A stretch of 28,192 nt of DNA from Chara braunii (Eukaryota > Streptophyta > Charophyceae > Charales > Characeae), in assembly GCA_003427395.1 (NCBI GenBank), contig BFEA01000081.1, positions 609,996-638,187 of the forward strand, written 5' to 3'. The position numbers and the translations under genes were made by a program. The notes under the pieces were generated by a model. It was given only the letters and a program-made list of their open reading frames with translations, was not told the origin of the DNA and ran no database searches. This document shows positions 1-11,612 of this stretch, one piece after another. Numbering within the stretch: the first letter of the stretch is position 1; the number at the start of each line of letters is the position of its first letter.

Positions 1-49
1 AGACCTAGGAGAGACTGACTGCTTGGCTATCAATCAACAACCAGGCATG

Positions 50-82
<33 letters not shown>
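50..82. repeat. (AATC)n microsatellite
   Basis: About eight uninterrupted tetranucleotide copies of AATC. More scattered copies occur at 23-50 and 190-225, which suggests a longer, partly eroded array. Confidence 0.9.
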
Positions 83-370
83 TCGATACGAAAAATGGTA
101 ATTAGTGCTGATGACGCGTCGTGGCTTCATCGACGTCCCGGCGGCCTTATCACCAACGCTACGACAATTAGACGAGCGACGCGATCTGATCAATCAAACC
201 CAAACAATCAATCAATTAACCGATTGAGCACTCGCTCTAACGCCGACTCCCCGTCTGACGAACCCGCCTACCCTCTCCCCCCCCTCACGAAACGCCACGT
301 CATTATCTGTCTGTATCTGACCTGAAAGTTCCACTAACTGCAGGCATAATGACAGGTTGTCGTGTCATCA

Positions 371-460
371 ACAACAGGCTCATCAACACGTTGGGCGACA
401 ATAGGCTCATCAACACGCTGGGCGACAATAGGCGACAATAGGCTCATCAACACGCTGGGC
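371..460. repeat. 27-bp tandem repeat, about 3.4 copies
   Basis: The unit is about 27 bp and contains GGCTCATCAACACGCTGGGC. Copies lie at about 371-396 (diverged), 397-423 and 434-460, and a 10-bp partial unit sits at 424-433. The last two full copies are identical, which points to recent local duplication. Confidence 0.85.
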
Positions 461-837
461 GGCATCGGGCCACCCCGATTCCTCATCTAATAAGACCTAC
501 CGGCCGATCTATCCTCCACCGACGACATGAATGTTTCCACTAAAAAGCAGGGCGGTACATTCATTAATTAATTTGCAGCCGGATGAAAAGAATTTTGACG
601 ACCAAAAGCATTAGGTACATTCATTCATTTTCATTCGTCTTTTTGCCAGAGCAAAGGTCGTTAATTAATCGTACGGGGGACAGGAAGGTGCGGCTGTTGT
701 TTGGGTTCGCGACGCGCGCGACGCTATGGCCGCCTTCCGGTTCAAATCCCGACCGTTCTCCTTTCGCGAATTTGCGCGGTCGAAACGCCCCACTATCGGT
801 AGCTTTTTGGTTAAAAAAAAACAAGAATTTCAAAAGA

Positions 838-1411
838 GTGATAATTGACAAAATACCCCCATAAGTTGAGCTATTTGCCGAAATGCCCCGATAAGATGCG
901 AGGAAAGAGGAATGCCCCTCAGACGAAAAGATATTTTGTGAAATTCCCCTGGCGTCGGTTGGAACCCCCCATATTGTTTGCAATATACCGGGCACCCCTC
1001 CAATGTTGCGAAATGCCCCGCTACTTGCCAACTTTTCCAAGGCCCAATTGCAAAATGCCAAGGCCCAGACGGCGAGGTCCAGATTGCAAGTTTGCGCAGC
1101 AGACAGGAAGGGGCATAACACAAGGAAATCGGCCTAAAAGGGCATTTCGGTCAAGGCCCAGACGGCGAGGTCCAGCTTGCAAGTTTGCGCAGCAGACAGG
1201 AAGGGGCATAACACAAGGAAATCGGCCTAAAAGGGCATTTCGNCGGTCAAGGCCCAGACGGCGAGGTCCAGCTTGCAAGTTTGCGCAGCAGACAGGAAGG
1301 GGCATAACACAAGGAAATCGGCCTAAAAGGGCATTTCGCTCTACCCACATCTTTCAGGGGAATTTTGGCATATATCTCAAGTTAGGGGGGGAGGGGTGCA
1401 AGTTATCCCAA
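838..1411. mobile_element. Inverted-repeat element with phased AAATnCCCC motif and internal tandem repeats
   Basis: The left end (about 839-900) and the reverse complement of the right end (about 1343-1411) align at roughly 70 percent over the 40 bases I compared. They share CCCCC, TAA, TTGAG, TGCC, AAAT, CCCC and AAGATG blocks in the same order. On the left a motif like AAATgCCCC recurs at 851, 881, 911, 941 and 1011, mostly on a 30-bp period. The centre holds three 93-96 bp tandem copies. This resembles a non-autonomous DNA transposon with subterminal repeats. I see no transposase or clear target-site duplication, so the class is unknown. Confidence 0.45.
1059..1339. repeat. Three tandem copies of a 93-96 bp unit
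   Basis: Copies at 1059-1151, 1152-1247 and 1248-1339 each begin CAAGGCCCAGACGGCGAGG and end with AAGGGCATTTCG. They are nearly identical. The second carries a 3-bp insertion that includes a single N at 1243. Long frames run through all three copies on both strands because the period is a multiple of three; I take this to be a by-product of the repeat. The single N suggests the copy number was not fully resolved in assembly. Confidence 0.92.
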
Positions 1412-4055
1412 ACGAACGCGAATGAAGGCACGCGTGCTGCTTTTTTGAAAAAGGACCCCCTCTCCCCACCCCACTAGAAGGCAACCCTTTGTCACTCAAC
1501 CCAGCTGTGTCCTTCAAGGCCTGGCCTAGCAGACTGAAATGGCTAACGGAACCAGGCAAAAAAGGAGAAAATGCACATGCACCAGTTGTGTGTAGCACCA
1601 GTTAGCAAAAAAAAAAAAAAAAAAACAAGCGCCAGTTAGCATCAAACAAAAAGACGGAGGGTCAATCCCCACTACCAGTTAGCACCAGTTGTTTGGTTTT
1701 GAATTTGTGCGACAGGCAGGACAACAAAAAAAAAGTCAGCCCTTACTTGCGGTCGACAGTCGTTAAATTAATCGACTGCCCGAAAAGATTTGCTATATAA
1801 ATCCGTAGAGGGAAGAAAAGCTAAAAAAAGTTGTGACTGTTGTGCCTGACAATGAACAGACCAACCACAAATTTCTTTGGAGATTACTATCAACAAAAAG
1901 AAGAAAACACGGCGCTGATGCGGACATCACGAGTGTGAAGTGACTTTTTTTTTCTTTTTTTACATTTTATTATGTTCTTCTAAACTCCCTACTGCAATAA
2001 TGTATCACTCATGTCACGTTGTACTAGGATTCTAAACTAAACCTCCACTAGTGGCAGATGGCCCCTAGGGCCCGGTCCCACCAGTCACATGATTAGCTTA
2101 TTGGCCGCATAAAAAATGTTCATGACAGCAAAAAATAATTGAAAGAATATGTGGCCTTGAAATTTTGTTTTCGGACAACCCGCCCTTCTTGTGTCAGAGT
2201 ATCATTGCGATGATTGTGTTGTTGGTTTGTGCAATTACTGGAATGATTCTCTTACTACGTGACCTTGTAAGCATCGCCTTTGTGCGTAACGTATAAAATG
2301 TATATATGTGTGTATGCGTGTGTGCGTCCGTGCGCATTGATGGCACCCAAAGCACATCTAAGAAATTGCGTCGCATCCCCCCGCCTCTTTCTTTAACATA
2401 CACAAAGCGTGGGGAACATATCAACATGACAACATGTCCACTAAAGGCTGACAGACACCGACTGCGAAAGGAAAGCATGACTATCACAGATTATTAGCAC
2501 ATGTAACGACGTTGGATCATATGCCTGACAGACTCGCAACTAGACCGCTCGAAGGCCACTTATCAAAACCTACCAATGGACACTTCACAACCCCATGCAA
2601 ACACACATTGTGAATCTTGCTTACTATCGACTTAAACGCTAACAACATCTGCTTGACGAATATCGAATAATGATGCTAGAATCTTATCGTCCTTTTTAAG
2701 ATGGCAATAATCGTTCACGCGACGAAAACCCTATAGTGCATCTTCGTGTTTCTTTTTTTTTTTAATTTATTTACCAAAAAACAAGAAATATCAGTATATC
2801 ATCGAAAAAGAGTAGACGAGATAGATAGTGAAGAAGGGAAGAGAGAGGGAAAAAAAAGAACAATGATATCGTAGCATCATTGTTGGGATAGTAACCAACG
2901 CGACAACCTATGTCCACATCAGATGAGAAGAAAAAGAAAAGAAAAATGTTGGTATAATAACCAAAGGATGAGGGATGACACATCCTCTAAAGCATTTTTT
3001 TACGCTTGTTCCTGTCATACCCATGCAACACCATGGAAAGAACTCTAAGACAAACAAATTGAGGAGATCGACAACGAGGCAAAAAGGCATTGGACTACAT
3101 GCGGTGGCACAACACATAGGGTGGAGGACATGGGGAAGGCGGGTGTGCAAACAAGCAACATAGAGTGGGAAAGGACGAGGCACAAAGTATATATACCAAG
3201 TCAAAAAAACAAAGAGTGAAAAAAATAAAGAGTAAAAAAAAATAAAAATTGATGATGACAAACTGTTTCGTCGAACTTGTACGACTCATCATGAGGTTGA
3301 ACCCTTGACAATCTGCTGAATTTTTGTATTTATGGTTTGCATCATGCATCCTTTAACCCCTTTAACCTTGTTGAAAAAAGATTTCCCCCAAACAAAATAC
3401 AGCATCGCGTAGCAACGCAACGAAACACCAGGTAACACTGCAGCGGCAACACAACTGCTTAATGCCAAAAACGACTACAAGGAACGATATGGCAAGCGAA
3501 TGAGCAAAACAACAACCATGCAGTGAAGCACACGGCAACACAAACAAATGACGCCAAGAAACGACATACTGATGAGCATCAAGGCAACGCAGTAGAAGAC
3601 AACACCAATTCCACAACCACACCACATAAATAACATAAGAGCTTACAAAGAACCACATGTCAAGCAAGCCGGACAGGTAGCAAGGCAACGATAGAGCGCA
3701 AACGAGGCATTCCACATATCCAACATAGATCAAACTGACACATCACCTACTCACATTATGATTGAACCCCGCAGATTGTTGGTTACCACCACCCACTAAG
3801 CCAGGGAATCACTTCGATGAACGACCGTCATTATCCATGGAATACACAGACATCACAAAGAGAGAAGCCCCCTAATAGTGATGTAGGTACTCCAAAGAGG
3901 GAGTGACCGACTATTTGGCACTATCTGAGGGTGCTGAATAAAATAAAATAAAATAAAAAACAAAAAGTACTTAGAAAAAATAGCAAGAAGGATGTACAAT
4001 TTTTTTTTTTTTTAATAAGAAAACCAGAAAGGAAGGCATGTAGAAAAATGATTTC
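1412..4055. other. Non-coding interval, no gene recognised
   Basis: No frame here shows recognisable protein content. A run of A lies at 1607-1624. A TATA-like string (CTATATAAAT) occurs near 1792, but no coding sequence or RNA follows it. The stretch 2750-3360 is strongly purine-rich on the plus strand, which produces meaningless Phe/Leu-rich frames on the minus strand. An AAAAT pentanucleotide run lies near 3938-3958. Confidence 0.5.
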
Positions 4056-4172
4056 AAGTTTGTTTTTGTTTGTTTGTGTGTGTGTATATGTATGCGTGTG
4101 TGTGTGTATGTATGTGTGTGTATGTTTGTGTGTGTGTGTATGTGTGTATGTATGTGTATGCGTGTGTGTGTA

Positions 4173-4229
<57 letters not shown>

Positions 4230-4240
4230 TTGTTGTGTGT
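4056..4240. repeat. (TG)n microsatellite, imperfect
   Basis: Interrupted TG/TATG/TTTG repeats are followed by a pure TG block at about 4175-4227. The long Val-Cys and Thr-His frames over it are translation artefacts of the dinucleotide. Confidence 0.95.
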
Positions 4241-5790
4241 GTTGTATGTCAATGCAGACTCCATGTAATTTACACAGTAGTTCATCCATACCATTTTAAT
4301 GTGCATGTAACTTGCTAGTTCTTCAAATGGGAGATTAATACGAGTCATCTTGGTGTTTTTTGCTCTCTGGTTTTGTATCGTTTGATTGTTTGTTCATCGT
4401 GTGTCTGTTTGTTGACCTTATTATTCCGTCATTTTGTTATCGTCGTGTAGTCCCTCCTTGATAAAGTATTCGTTCGTGGTTAATTCCTCCTCCCTCGATT
4501 TTCCATCTTTCTGACTGGAGATACCGGGGATGCATATTGGTCAGAGCATGAACGTTAACCTGCTCATCCCAGATGTGTTTGTTTTCGTCAATTGCAACAA
4601 ATTGTTTGATCATAAAAAAACCCTTATCAAGGATGGCGAGTTTTTCAGCCCCACTTTGTGCGCTGAGGTTATTGATACATCGCTCATCTCACAATCAACA
4701 TTGCGACAACCACTTTCTAGCACAATTGGAGATGGCGGCACAGTCACGTCAAGCTTGTGCTTACACCTTCATTAATCACTCACGTGAGAGTTGTCAACTT
4801 TGTCCGCATTTACTATGGAGCGCAACCCCTTGCTTATGGTCTGTCCAATCTGCCTATGACGCAATTGAAGTCGGTGGAAAGTTGAAAAACATTTGATCAA
4901 AGGACGATGGGTGCAGAGCAAATCCACATGTAACCGAATGCATGTATTTGTCAGGGTTTTGTGGCTGATTGAAAAAACAACAGCGTAATATAAGTTGTCA
5001 TGTTGCGATTATTGCCATAGTCACCCAAACGTACATGCACTCACATAAGTGCTCATGCTTAGAATTGACAGAGTTGACAGAACATGGTGGCAAACCACAG
5101 GAAAACGATGCACCAACAATGCTCGGTGAGTATGATGGTTTTCGTGGGGTCATGAATTTCTCGCGGCGGTTGAGCTGGATTTCGTATAAAAAATTGCACT
5201 TAGGGCATTCATGCAAAGTCCGTAGGTGAATTAGAATGATCTTCGCAGCCATGGGTGGTAACTAATTACTGTGGAGCAGAAATTGGGACCGGTTTTCCTA
5301 TACGACAAATACACGGTTGCGGAGAGAGGGGGAATATGAGAGGTCTGGCGGCTTGTGTGACTTTTGAACCTAAAGGAGCCAGCATTGCTCATCGAAGTTG
5401 AATAAATGAGAAAGGAAGACAACTTATAAAAAGAGACACCAATCGAACAAGTGCAAACAAGAGCAACTATAGCTAAAAGACGAAGTAACACATGACAACA
5501 ACGGTTAGTGTTAAAGATTAACTACCAGAAATTGAGAATTACAATTTACATTAGAACGAGATCCATCAATCGGATCAGTTTGTTTAAGAAGAGGAGGATT
5601 TGTAATTAAGAATGGGTTTATGAGAGCAGAATCCGGCCAGGGCAAAGAGAGAGAAGGTGACTTTAAGATATGGCGATGTGCTGTAGCGCTTATAATGGAT
5701 GTGGTAGTAGGACGTCGACCATGGTATGGATAGTTGCTTGTGGGGATGGATTTGGGGTATAGTAGGGAAGTGAAGGAACACAACAACAAA
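4241..5790. other. Non-coding interval, no gene recognised
   Basis: Short frames occur on both strands (for example 4530-4775 and 4969-5229), but none has a recognisable domain, and overlapping frames of similar length compete. I see no repeat or RNA structure that I can defend. Confidence 0.45.
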
Positions 5791-6297
5791 AAAAATTCCC
5801 AGAATCAAATAATCATTCTGTAGTAAAATTACATTCTAAATTCTAAATTTTCATTCCATCTTAAAAAATGTAATTCTAATTTTAAAATGTTCCGTCTTAC
5901 TTGAAAACTTTCCTTCCAAGAATGGGGTATCCCTTCTTATTTGAACTGCATGCTAGAGATGAAATGAAAGTCTGGATGAGTTCATGAAATATTTTAATTG
6001 GACTGTCATTCTAAGTGAGGATTTTCAGTCATAAATAGGTTAATCCAATATAAATTAGACGATATTTGTTGTAATAGAGAAAGTCTAATTAAAATATTTC
6101 ATAAACTCGTCCAGACTTTCATTCCATCTTGAACAAATAGATGTAGTTGGAAGAGAAAGATCATATTTAGACGGAAACTCATCAAATTAAATTGGAAATT
6201 TTAGAATTGGACAAACATTGGAATGGTAATTTATAAATATGAAGGATTTTTTTTTTATGGAATGTTTTTTGAACTTTCATTTTTCATGGGAATTTTT
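5791..6297. mobile_element. AT-rich MITE-like element
   Basis: The interval begins AAAAATTCCC (5791-5800) and ends with its exact reverse complement GGGAATTTTT (6288-6297). It contains a strong internal inverted repeat: 5958-6003 pairs with 6083-6128, 46 bases with about 5 mismatches. The whole 507 bp is AT-rich, rich in ATTCCATT-like words and has no coding potential. This fits a miniature inverted-repeat transposable element or a nested pair. No convincing target-site duplication was found, so the ends are approximate. Confidence 0.5.
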
Positions 6298-8075
6298 CTG
6301 TTGAACCAAAGTCAGGACGATGGGGCAGTGGGTGTTCCACCACGTTGCTAATTTTGGTAGTGTATGACACTTTTGGAGTGGAGCGTAGAAAGGCGAGGTA
6401 AACGAGGGCAGTTGCAATGACTATCCGCTAAAGAGGTTGTTGGCAAATGAGATTGTAGCAAACCGGCGATGGGGGACCAACGTGAAAACTAGTTACGTTC
6501 CCTAAAATTTACATTTTCACTTCCATTTTGTGAATCCGTGCGGGCATGAATTCTGAAAAACACTTCCACTATCTGTTTTTGCCCCCTCGACGGGGGACGG
6601 GCTTCGGGAACCAGTCGAGAGTGAATTTAATCGTATTTTTATTAAAATGCATTCATAATGGTACCTCGACGTTTGCGCTTACCCAACTCGTAAGCTCACG
6701 ACCTCCGACTGAGAAAGAAATGAGCAGCATGGCGGGGGCATGTCCGGGTATTGCCATGGGCAACGAGCGGTAACACTGTCGTGTTTTTTTGTGTTTTCAA
6801 GTTGTCTGGCGGGGGGCCCATTTCCAAGCCGTTCCTGCGACTTTAATGAATTGTTCTTGTTCATCGTGTAGGAAAGCAGATGTTAGTGATCATCGAAGGA
6901 GAATCGTTCCCATCACAGGCTAGCGGCAATTGACATGATCGCAATTCTGCTCTACAAGTCGGCAAGTACGAAGAGGTGCGGAAGATGACGAGAAGAAAGG
7001 CAGAGGGTGAGGTTGATACATGTAGTGGATCCTACCTTAAAACGTTTGTGCGGAACTCGGCTTGTCTTCATGAGACTTATTTAATTCATTCTCCTGAAGC
7101 TTGGTTGCATGCAACTCTTCTTGTCAAAGTCAACTTTCAATCACCACTATGGTTTAAGGCGCAACACCTTGGCGGTTCGTTCTACTTGTAACAGCAGAAC
7201 AATTGGTGTCTTCTTCGATGCTCAATCCTCCACCATAGTCACTGAAGCTGCTCCAACCACTTCACCACCTGTAGACATATCACAATCCCGCAAGAGAAGA
7301 GAAAACATAGCATGTTCCAAAAGCGCTGTTGAGGTCTTTGCGTCGTCATCTTGATAAATTGCGGTCGTTACGAAAACAACGGAGCTGAAAGTCATGACAG
7401 AGAAGAAGCCCTGAGCTCCGAGCAAAGGCTTTAGGGCTCTTGCAATGCATCCTCCATATCTCCAAGTAAGTTTTCCTCCCGGAGGTTTGCCTCTCTGAGA
7501 ATGTGAGGGTTTAAACCATTCCAGCGTTGCGTGTTTCATGCCATAGTAGAAGGACATAGAGGAAGAAGGTGATTAAAACTTAAAACATATGGCTCATCAT
7601 TGCACATTGTGTCTCTCCTTCTCATAGCATTGCTTCGTTTTCGAGCACAGAAGAGGGGAGAGAAAACACGTTCTCGTTGGGTCCGATCAGAGCTTGATCT
7701 CTCGATCACCTTTCCTTTTTTAAATACCGTCGTTTTCTTTTGTTTTCTATAGTTCCATTTGTGTTTTGTTCTTTTGTGCATCCGAAAACATTGATGGATA
7801 TGAGACCATTTGTGGGATTCCAACGGGCGGGTTGTAATCCCTTGGTTGTCTCTCTTTCCGATGGATATGTTTTTTTTGGTATGTTCTGTGCTCTATCGAC
7901 AGTATCTAAATTCAATAGTTCGGTTCTTCGTAAAATGTGGCCGAGATGACGCTTGTACTGTGTCTGAGGTGACATCAGTTGTGGATGCGACTCTTATTAT
8001 GATTGGTTTTTGCCTAATTAGTTTTTATTCTCCAATTAACTCTCTTTGTTTGTGCACCTTTGTGTGTATCTGCAA
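6298..8075. other. Interval without a confident gene
   Basis: The only stretch with some coding appearance is the minus frame 7557-7222 (111 codons), which has one hydrophobic segment (FFSVMTFSSVVFVTTAIY). It matches no family I know, and a plus-strand frame overlaps it. The T-rich stretch 7980-8075, ending CTGCAA just before the H1 relic, could be a former intron of that gene: plant H1 genes commonly have an intron just before the globular domain. No preceding H1 exon was recognised. Confidence 0.3.
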
Positions 8076-8411
8076 ATGGCTAAGGAGGTGCTCGTTGCTC
8101 TGAAGGAGAAACGTGGATCTAGTTAATATGCAATCGTCAAGTATGTCGAGGTGAAGTACCAGTTGCCGCCCACGTTTCTTAAAACCCTCTCAATTCAATT
8201 GAAGAATTTGATAAAGGTGGGCAAGTTCCTTAATATTAAGAATAACTTCAAGCTCAATGACGAGCTGGAGAAGCCGAAAAAGGAGGTGAAGAAGCCGACA
8301 GTGCAAAAGGTAACAGTGGTGAAGGGAAGCCCGAAGAAGGCAAAGACGTTTTTGAAGAAGGCGGTGGGGTCAACGCCCAAGAAGCCTGCGAAGAGGCCAT
8401 TATCGACGTGA
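8076..8411 (+). pseudogene. Linker histone H1 pseudogene (globular domain plus short basic tail)
   Basis: Read from the ATG at 8076, the frame gives the second half of a plant-type H15 globular domain. It starts MAKEVLVALKEKRGSS, then meets TAA at 8124-8126 exactly where plant H1 proteins usually have Gln (GSSQYAI), so a single C-to-T change of CAA explains it. The frame then continues without interruption through YAIVKYVEVKYQLPP, LSIQLKNLIKVGKF and a Lys/Pro-rich tail (KPKKEVKKP, SPKKAKTFLKKA, STPKKPAKRP) to the stop at 8409-8411. Linker histones bind nucleosomal DNA at the entry and exit point. The tail is short for the family, and the N-terminal helix of the globular domain is missing or on an unrecognised exon. 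A sequencing error at the stop cannot be excluded, but the missing 5' part favours a relic. Confidence 0.82.
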
Positions 8412-9976
8412 ATATCCTTAGAAGGGTATCCGCCTTGGTTTTTACAAATGTCAGGAACGGGTTTTTGACCCGAAAATTGGATGAAGCACTCGAGTCGTGA
8501 TCAGTTTTATTGTTGTGATCATCAAGGTGCCGGCCAACTTTTGCTTTTGACTAAATAAGGGGAAAAAAATCCGTTTTGTGGTTGAAACGTTCGTTTGTGC
8601 GTGTGCAAGGAGGCGACATTGCTATGATCGGCGTCGGGTCTGACTACCGGTGTCGTTGTTTAAGATTGGACACCTCCGGTTTTAGTCGAGGCAATGTCAT
8701 GACCCGCACAACATATAGTGCACTGAGGCGCCTTGATCCTTTTTGCATGCTTGGTCGCTAATAGGAAGTTACCTACGGACTTGAAGAGGTGTGTGGTTCA
8801 GATGAAAGTTGCGGTTTTGGCTAAACGGTCGCCTGCGGGGTAAATTTTATTATTGTAACACAAATTTGGCATGATAGGAGGTGTGCGCTGGGCTATGGGT
8901 AGAACCACGCTCCTATGGGGCAAAGGTACAAGTTTTGGTGGTCAGAGGTTAAACCGATGGGCCAAGGTATAGCCTTGGGACGTTTCAATAGGCCCACGCA
9001 TTGTGTTGTACCCGTTTACATGGAATTTTCCAAGTGCTAATCTCAACCTTGGGCCTAACACTATTGGTTACGGTGTTGGACTTCCATGCAGCAGGTACAT
9101 GGATCAAGGCCAACAGGCAATACCCTGGCGGAACGACACTGGGTTTGGTGGTTTGAAATCTAGATAAGACATTAAGCTTGGATTAAGGTGATGTGAATTG
9201 TGATGCGAATGCATAGCTGTCGTTGAAATGTGTTAGAGATATTGTCTTTACAATAAGGTAGGTTGCCCATTTAGTGAAAACCTTTGTCTTAAATTTGAAC
9301 CCTCATGGTTAAGGGTAGTAATTTGCTAGGCCATATTGACATAGATCTTGACCGTCGGGATGAACACCTAGAAAACGAGGATGAAGTTCTCATGGGTCAA
9401 GGATTTTTCAAGACTAGCGATGCCGCTAAGACCTAGTCCTGACACAAACTGGATTAGTGGAGGCGGGATCACCCACGAGCTGCACCGGTAGAGGAAGGCT
9501 CAAAGGCTAAATCTTGTCAACATAGACACTTAGCCCGAGGCAGGCAGTTACGCGACCGCGGGGCGAGAGCATGGCGTACGTGTGAATTTATGCTCATCGA
9601 ACCCAAATCCGTTTTTTGAGGACCTCAATAGGCAAACGAAATCCCTGGTAGAGGTGCCACCTGTCGAGCGCATGGTCCCCACAAGAGGGGACCTTCCTGA
9701 CCGCGTCAAGTAGGATTCGGCACGTCACATCGAGGTACGGAGCTTCGTCGCACCGGCCGAGTGCGCTAACTATACCTCTCACAAGTCCCTACAACAACAT
9801 AGGGTCCCGCGAGGTACAACTGACCTCGACCCGCGGGAGCTGTCACCATCCCTTGCGTGGGCGTATCCCTGTTGATCTATCAATCCACATTACGAAAGTT
9901 TACATGCAATCACAGAGATGGACCAGCCGAGGGCATTTCTCGCTCGTTGTAGCATACAGAATACGAGCGATCATGC
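8412..9976. other. Non-coding interval, no gene recognised
   Basis: GC content is moderate and only short frames occur (8576-8761 plus, 9594-9782 minus), without recognisable domains. There are no strong repeats. It could be decayed transposon DNA, but nothing identifies it. Confidence 0.4.
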
Positions 9977-10292
9977 TTGATCAACAGCCATTTCGTCAAA
10001 ACGGACATATTATATTTTTTATACGAAATTGAAACTGAGTTTTTGGGGCAAAATCCGGTCCAAAGTTTTTGCTCATGGGGATCCGGCATTCCCAGAACGC
10101 CGGACCCCCTAGTCTGCCCTAGATGTATTTGGTCTTTGCTTGAGGTCAGATACATCTAGGGGGTCCGACGTTCTAGGAACGTTGGACCCCCCGGAGCCAA
10201 AAATTTAGACCGGATTTCGGCCCAAAAACTCAATTTCAATTTCGTTCAAAAAATATAATATGTCTGTTTTACCGAATTTGTCGTTGATCGAA
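9977..10292. mobile_element. Long foldback (hairpin) element
   Basis: Nearly the whole 316 bp is one inverted repeat. The left arm (about 9977-10131) and right arm (about 10142-10292) match with scattered mismatches and small indels, including shared blocks such as ACATATTATATTTTTT, CGAAATTGAAA, GAGTTTTTGGG and AAATCCGGTC. The two arms meet at a short loop near 10132-10141. Each arm also contains a smaller palindrome of the form TCCGGCnTTC...GAACGnCGGACC. No frame is coding. This is typical of a foldback or MITE element, and a transcript would form a long double-stranded RNA stem. Confidence 0.8.
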
Positions 10293-11612
10293 CCCTCACG
10301 TGAACCGACGCTTGGGGCGCTGATCTCCCAAGTGCGGCCCTACGCTGGTCGACTAGGATATTGTAACTACCACACATCTTACCCTCACAAACATAAAGTT
10401 TAACTTCAAGGATAACTCTCTATGTCTAGTCCCTCGACAAACATTTCAACTTATAACTTGAAATGCACACGGAAATCAAGGTGTATTCCATGTGAAAATC
10501 CATAAGAGAATCGTGTGCACGATGAAGGCCACAACACTCAGTCATACGTACTCACGTGATCAACTGTAATGGCGACGCTTGACGCGTTACCCACAATCGC
10601 GCGATCTTTCGTGGGTTTAAAGGTCGCGCCCGACACTTAAGTATCGAAAGCGAAATATCATGAAGGATGTCTCTTTCACGATATAGAACTGTTGAAGAAT
10701 AAGTCCTTCAACTCTCGATGGATCTCTGACAGCCAAAGAGCAGCGATAGGCAAGGTGTAAGTGTCCAGTATGCTGGGGAAACCCTCTTGTGTTGGACATG
10801 AACCTAGAATGTCATGGAGAAAGACCTCGAATTACAGGTTAAGAACCAACGTCCAACTAAACAAACAAACAAGCAAGCAAAATTTGACTCTTCCCTTAAG
10901 GTCTAAGATAGATATAGACATAAGTGGTAAGTAAAGAAAGATAAATGATATATTAGGTAAAATTTTTCTTTACTTACCTAAGCAAGATTTGACTCTTCCC
11001 TTAATATTAAATTAACAAAAATTTAGGTAGCACTTCCCATAAGAAAGTGTGCTCGCAAAATATTTACAAAACCAAAATCTAAAGAAAAAAATCTTAACTT
11101 AAAGACTACCTAAAAATAAAATAACTCTTTGGTTTTAACAAAAATTTCGACAACACTTCCTTTTACAAGGAAAAATTTCATAATTTCTATTGACTCCAAA
11201 ATTAGACTAATTATAACCTAAAAGACTTTTCAGGATTTTGACAAAATCTGCAACTTCAGCAAAAAATTCGGCAGCATCTTTCCAAGGGAAGAAAACTCCA
11301 AAAATTTCTACAAACTTATAAGCAGCCTGATCTGGCGAAAGCAAGTATGCATGAAAAGACAATACGAGAAAAAAATAGACGACATGCCTATTGCTCATAC
11401 AGAGGGCGAACACTAACAGACTTAACTACCAAATTATAAAGCAGATGAGCGAAAGACAAAATGCATGAATTGAATTTAAAGCAACTGCGCAAAGCAAAGG
11501 TACATAGATTAAAAACTCATATCTTCTTTGATATGTGTGAATCCTTCTCCCCTAAGATGTCCTCTATCTAAATTAACCAAGGTTTTGGCTTCAAAGTTCT
11601 CCTTATTAACAA
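10293..11612. other. Non-coding interval with short direct repeats
   Basis: No gene is recognised. AGCAAnATTTGACTCTTCCC occurs twice (about 10876 and 10981). Variants of ACAAAAATTT followed by GCA or ACA and CACTTCC recur at about 11016, 11138 and 11237. The stretch is A-rich and looks like decayed repeat DNA leading into the tandem array that follows. Confidence 0.4.

Larger units (their letters stand above)
1..837. other. Non-coding start of window with simple repeats
   Basis: No reading frame here has recognisable protein content. The frame at 23-325 is partly a translation of the AATC repeat. The stretch holds an AATC microsatellite, a 27-bp tandem repeat (both listed separately) and several TTAATTAAT words near 565 and 660. 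A sequence resembling a pol III B box lies near 739 but has no matching tRNA fold. Confidence 0.5.

Noticed and set aside
23-325. Plus-strand frame of 100 codons
   Set aside because: Its N-terminal part is translated AATC repeat and the rest has no domain.
739-755. GGTTCAAATCC, a tRNA B-box-like sequence
   Set aside because: The T-arm pairs only four of five, and no acceptor stem or A box is found at the right distance.
845-1477. 210-codon frame and matching minus frames rich in repeated peptides
   Set aside because: Produced by a tandem repeat whose period is a multiple of three; it is open on both strands and contains an N.
1790-1806. TATA-box-like CTATATAAAT
   Set aside because: No gene or RNA downstream; such strings are expected by chance in AT-rich DNA.
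3921-4348. Thr-His and Val-Cys rich frames
   Set aside because: Translations of the TG microsatellite.
7222-7557. 111-codon minus frame with one hydrophobic stretch
   Set aside because: No family recognised and the plus strand is also open; not enough to call a gene.
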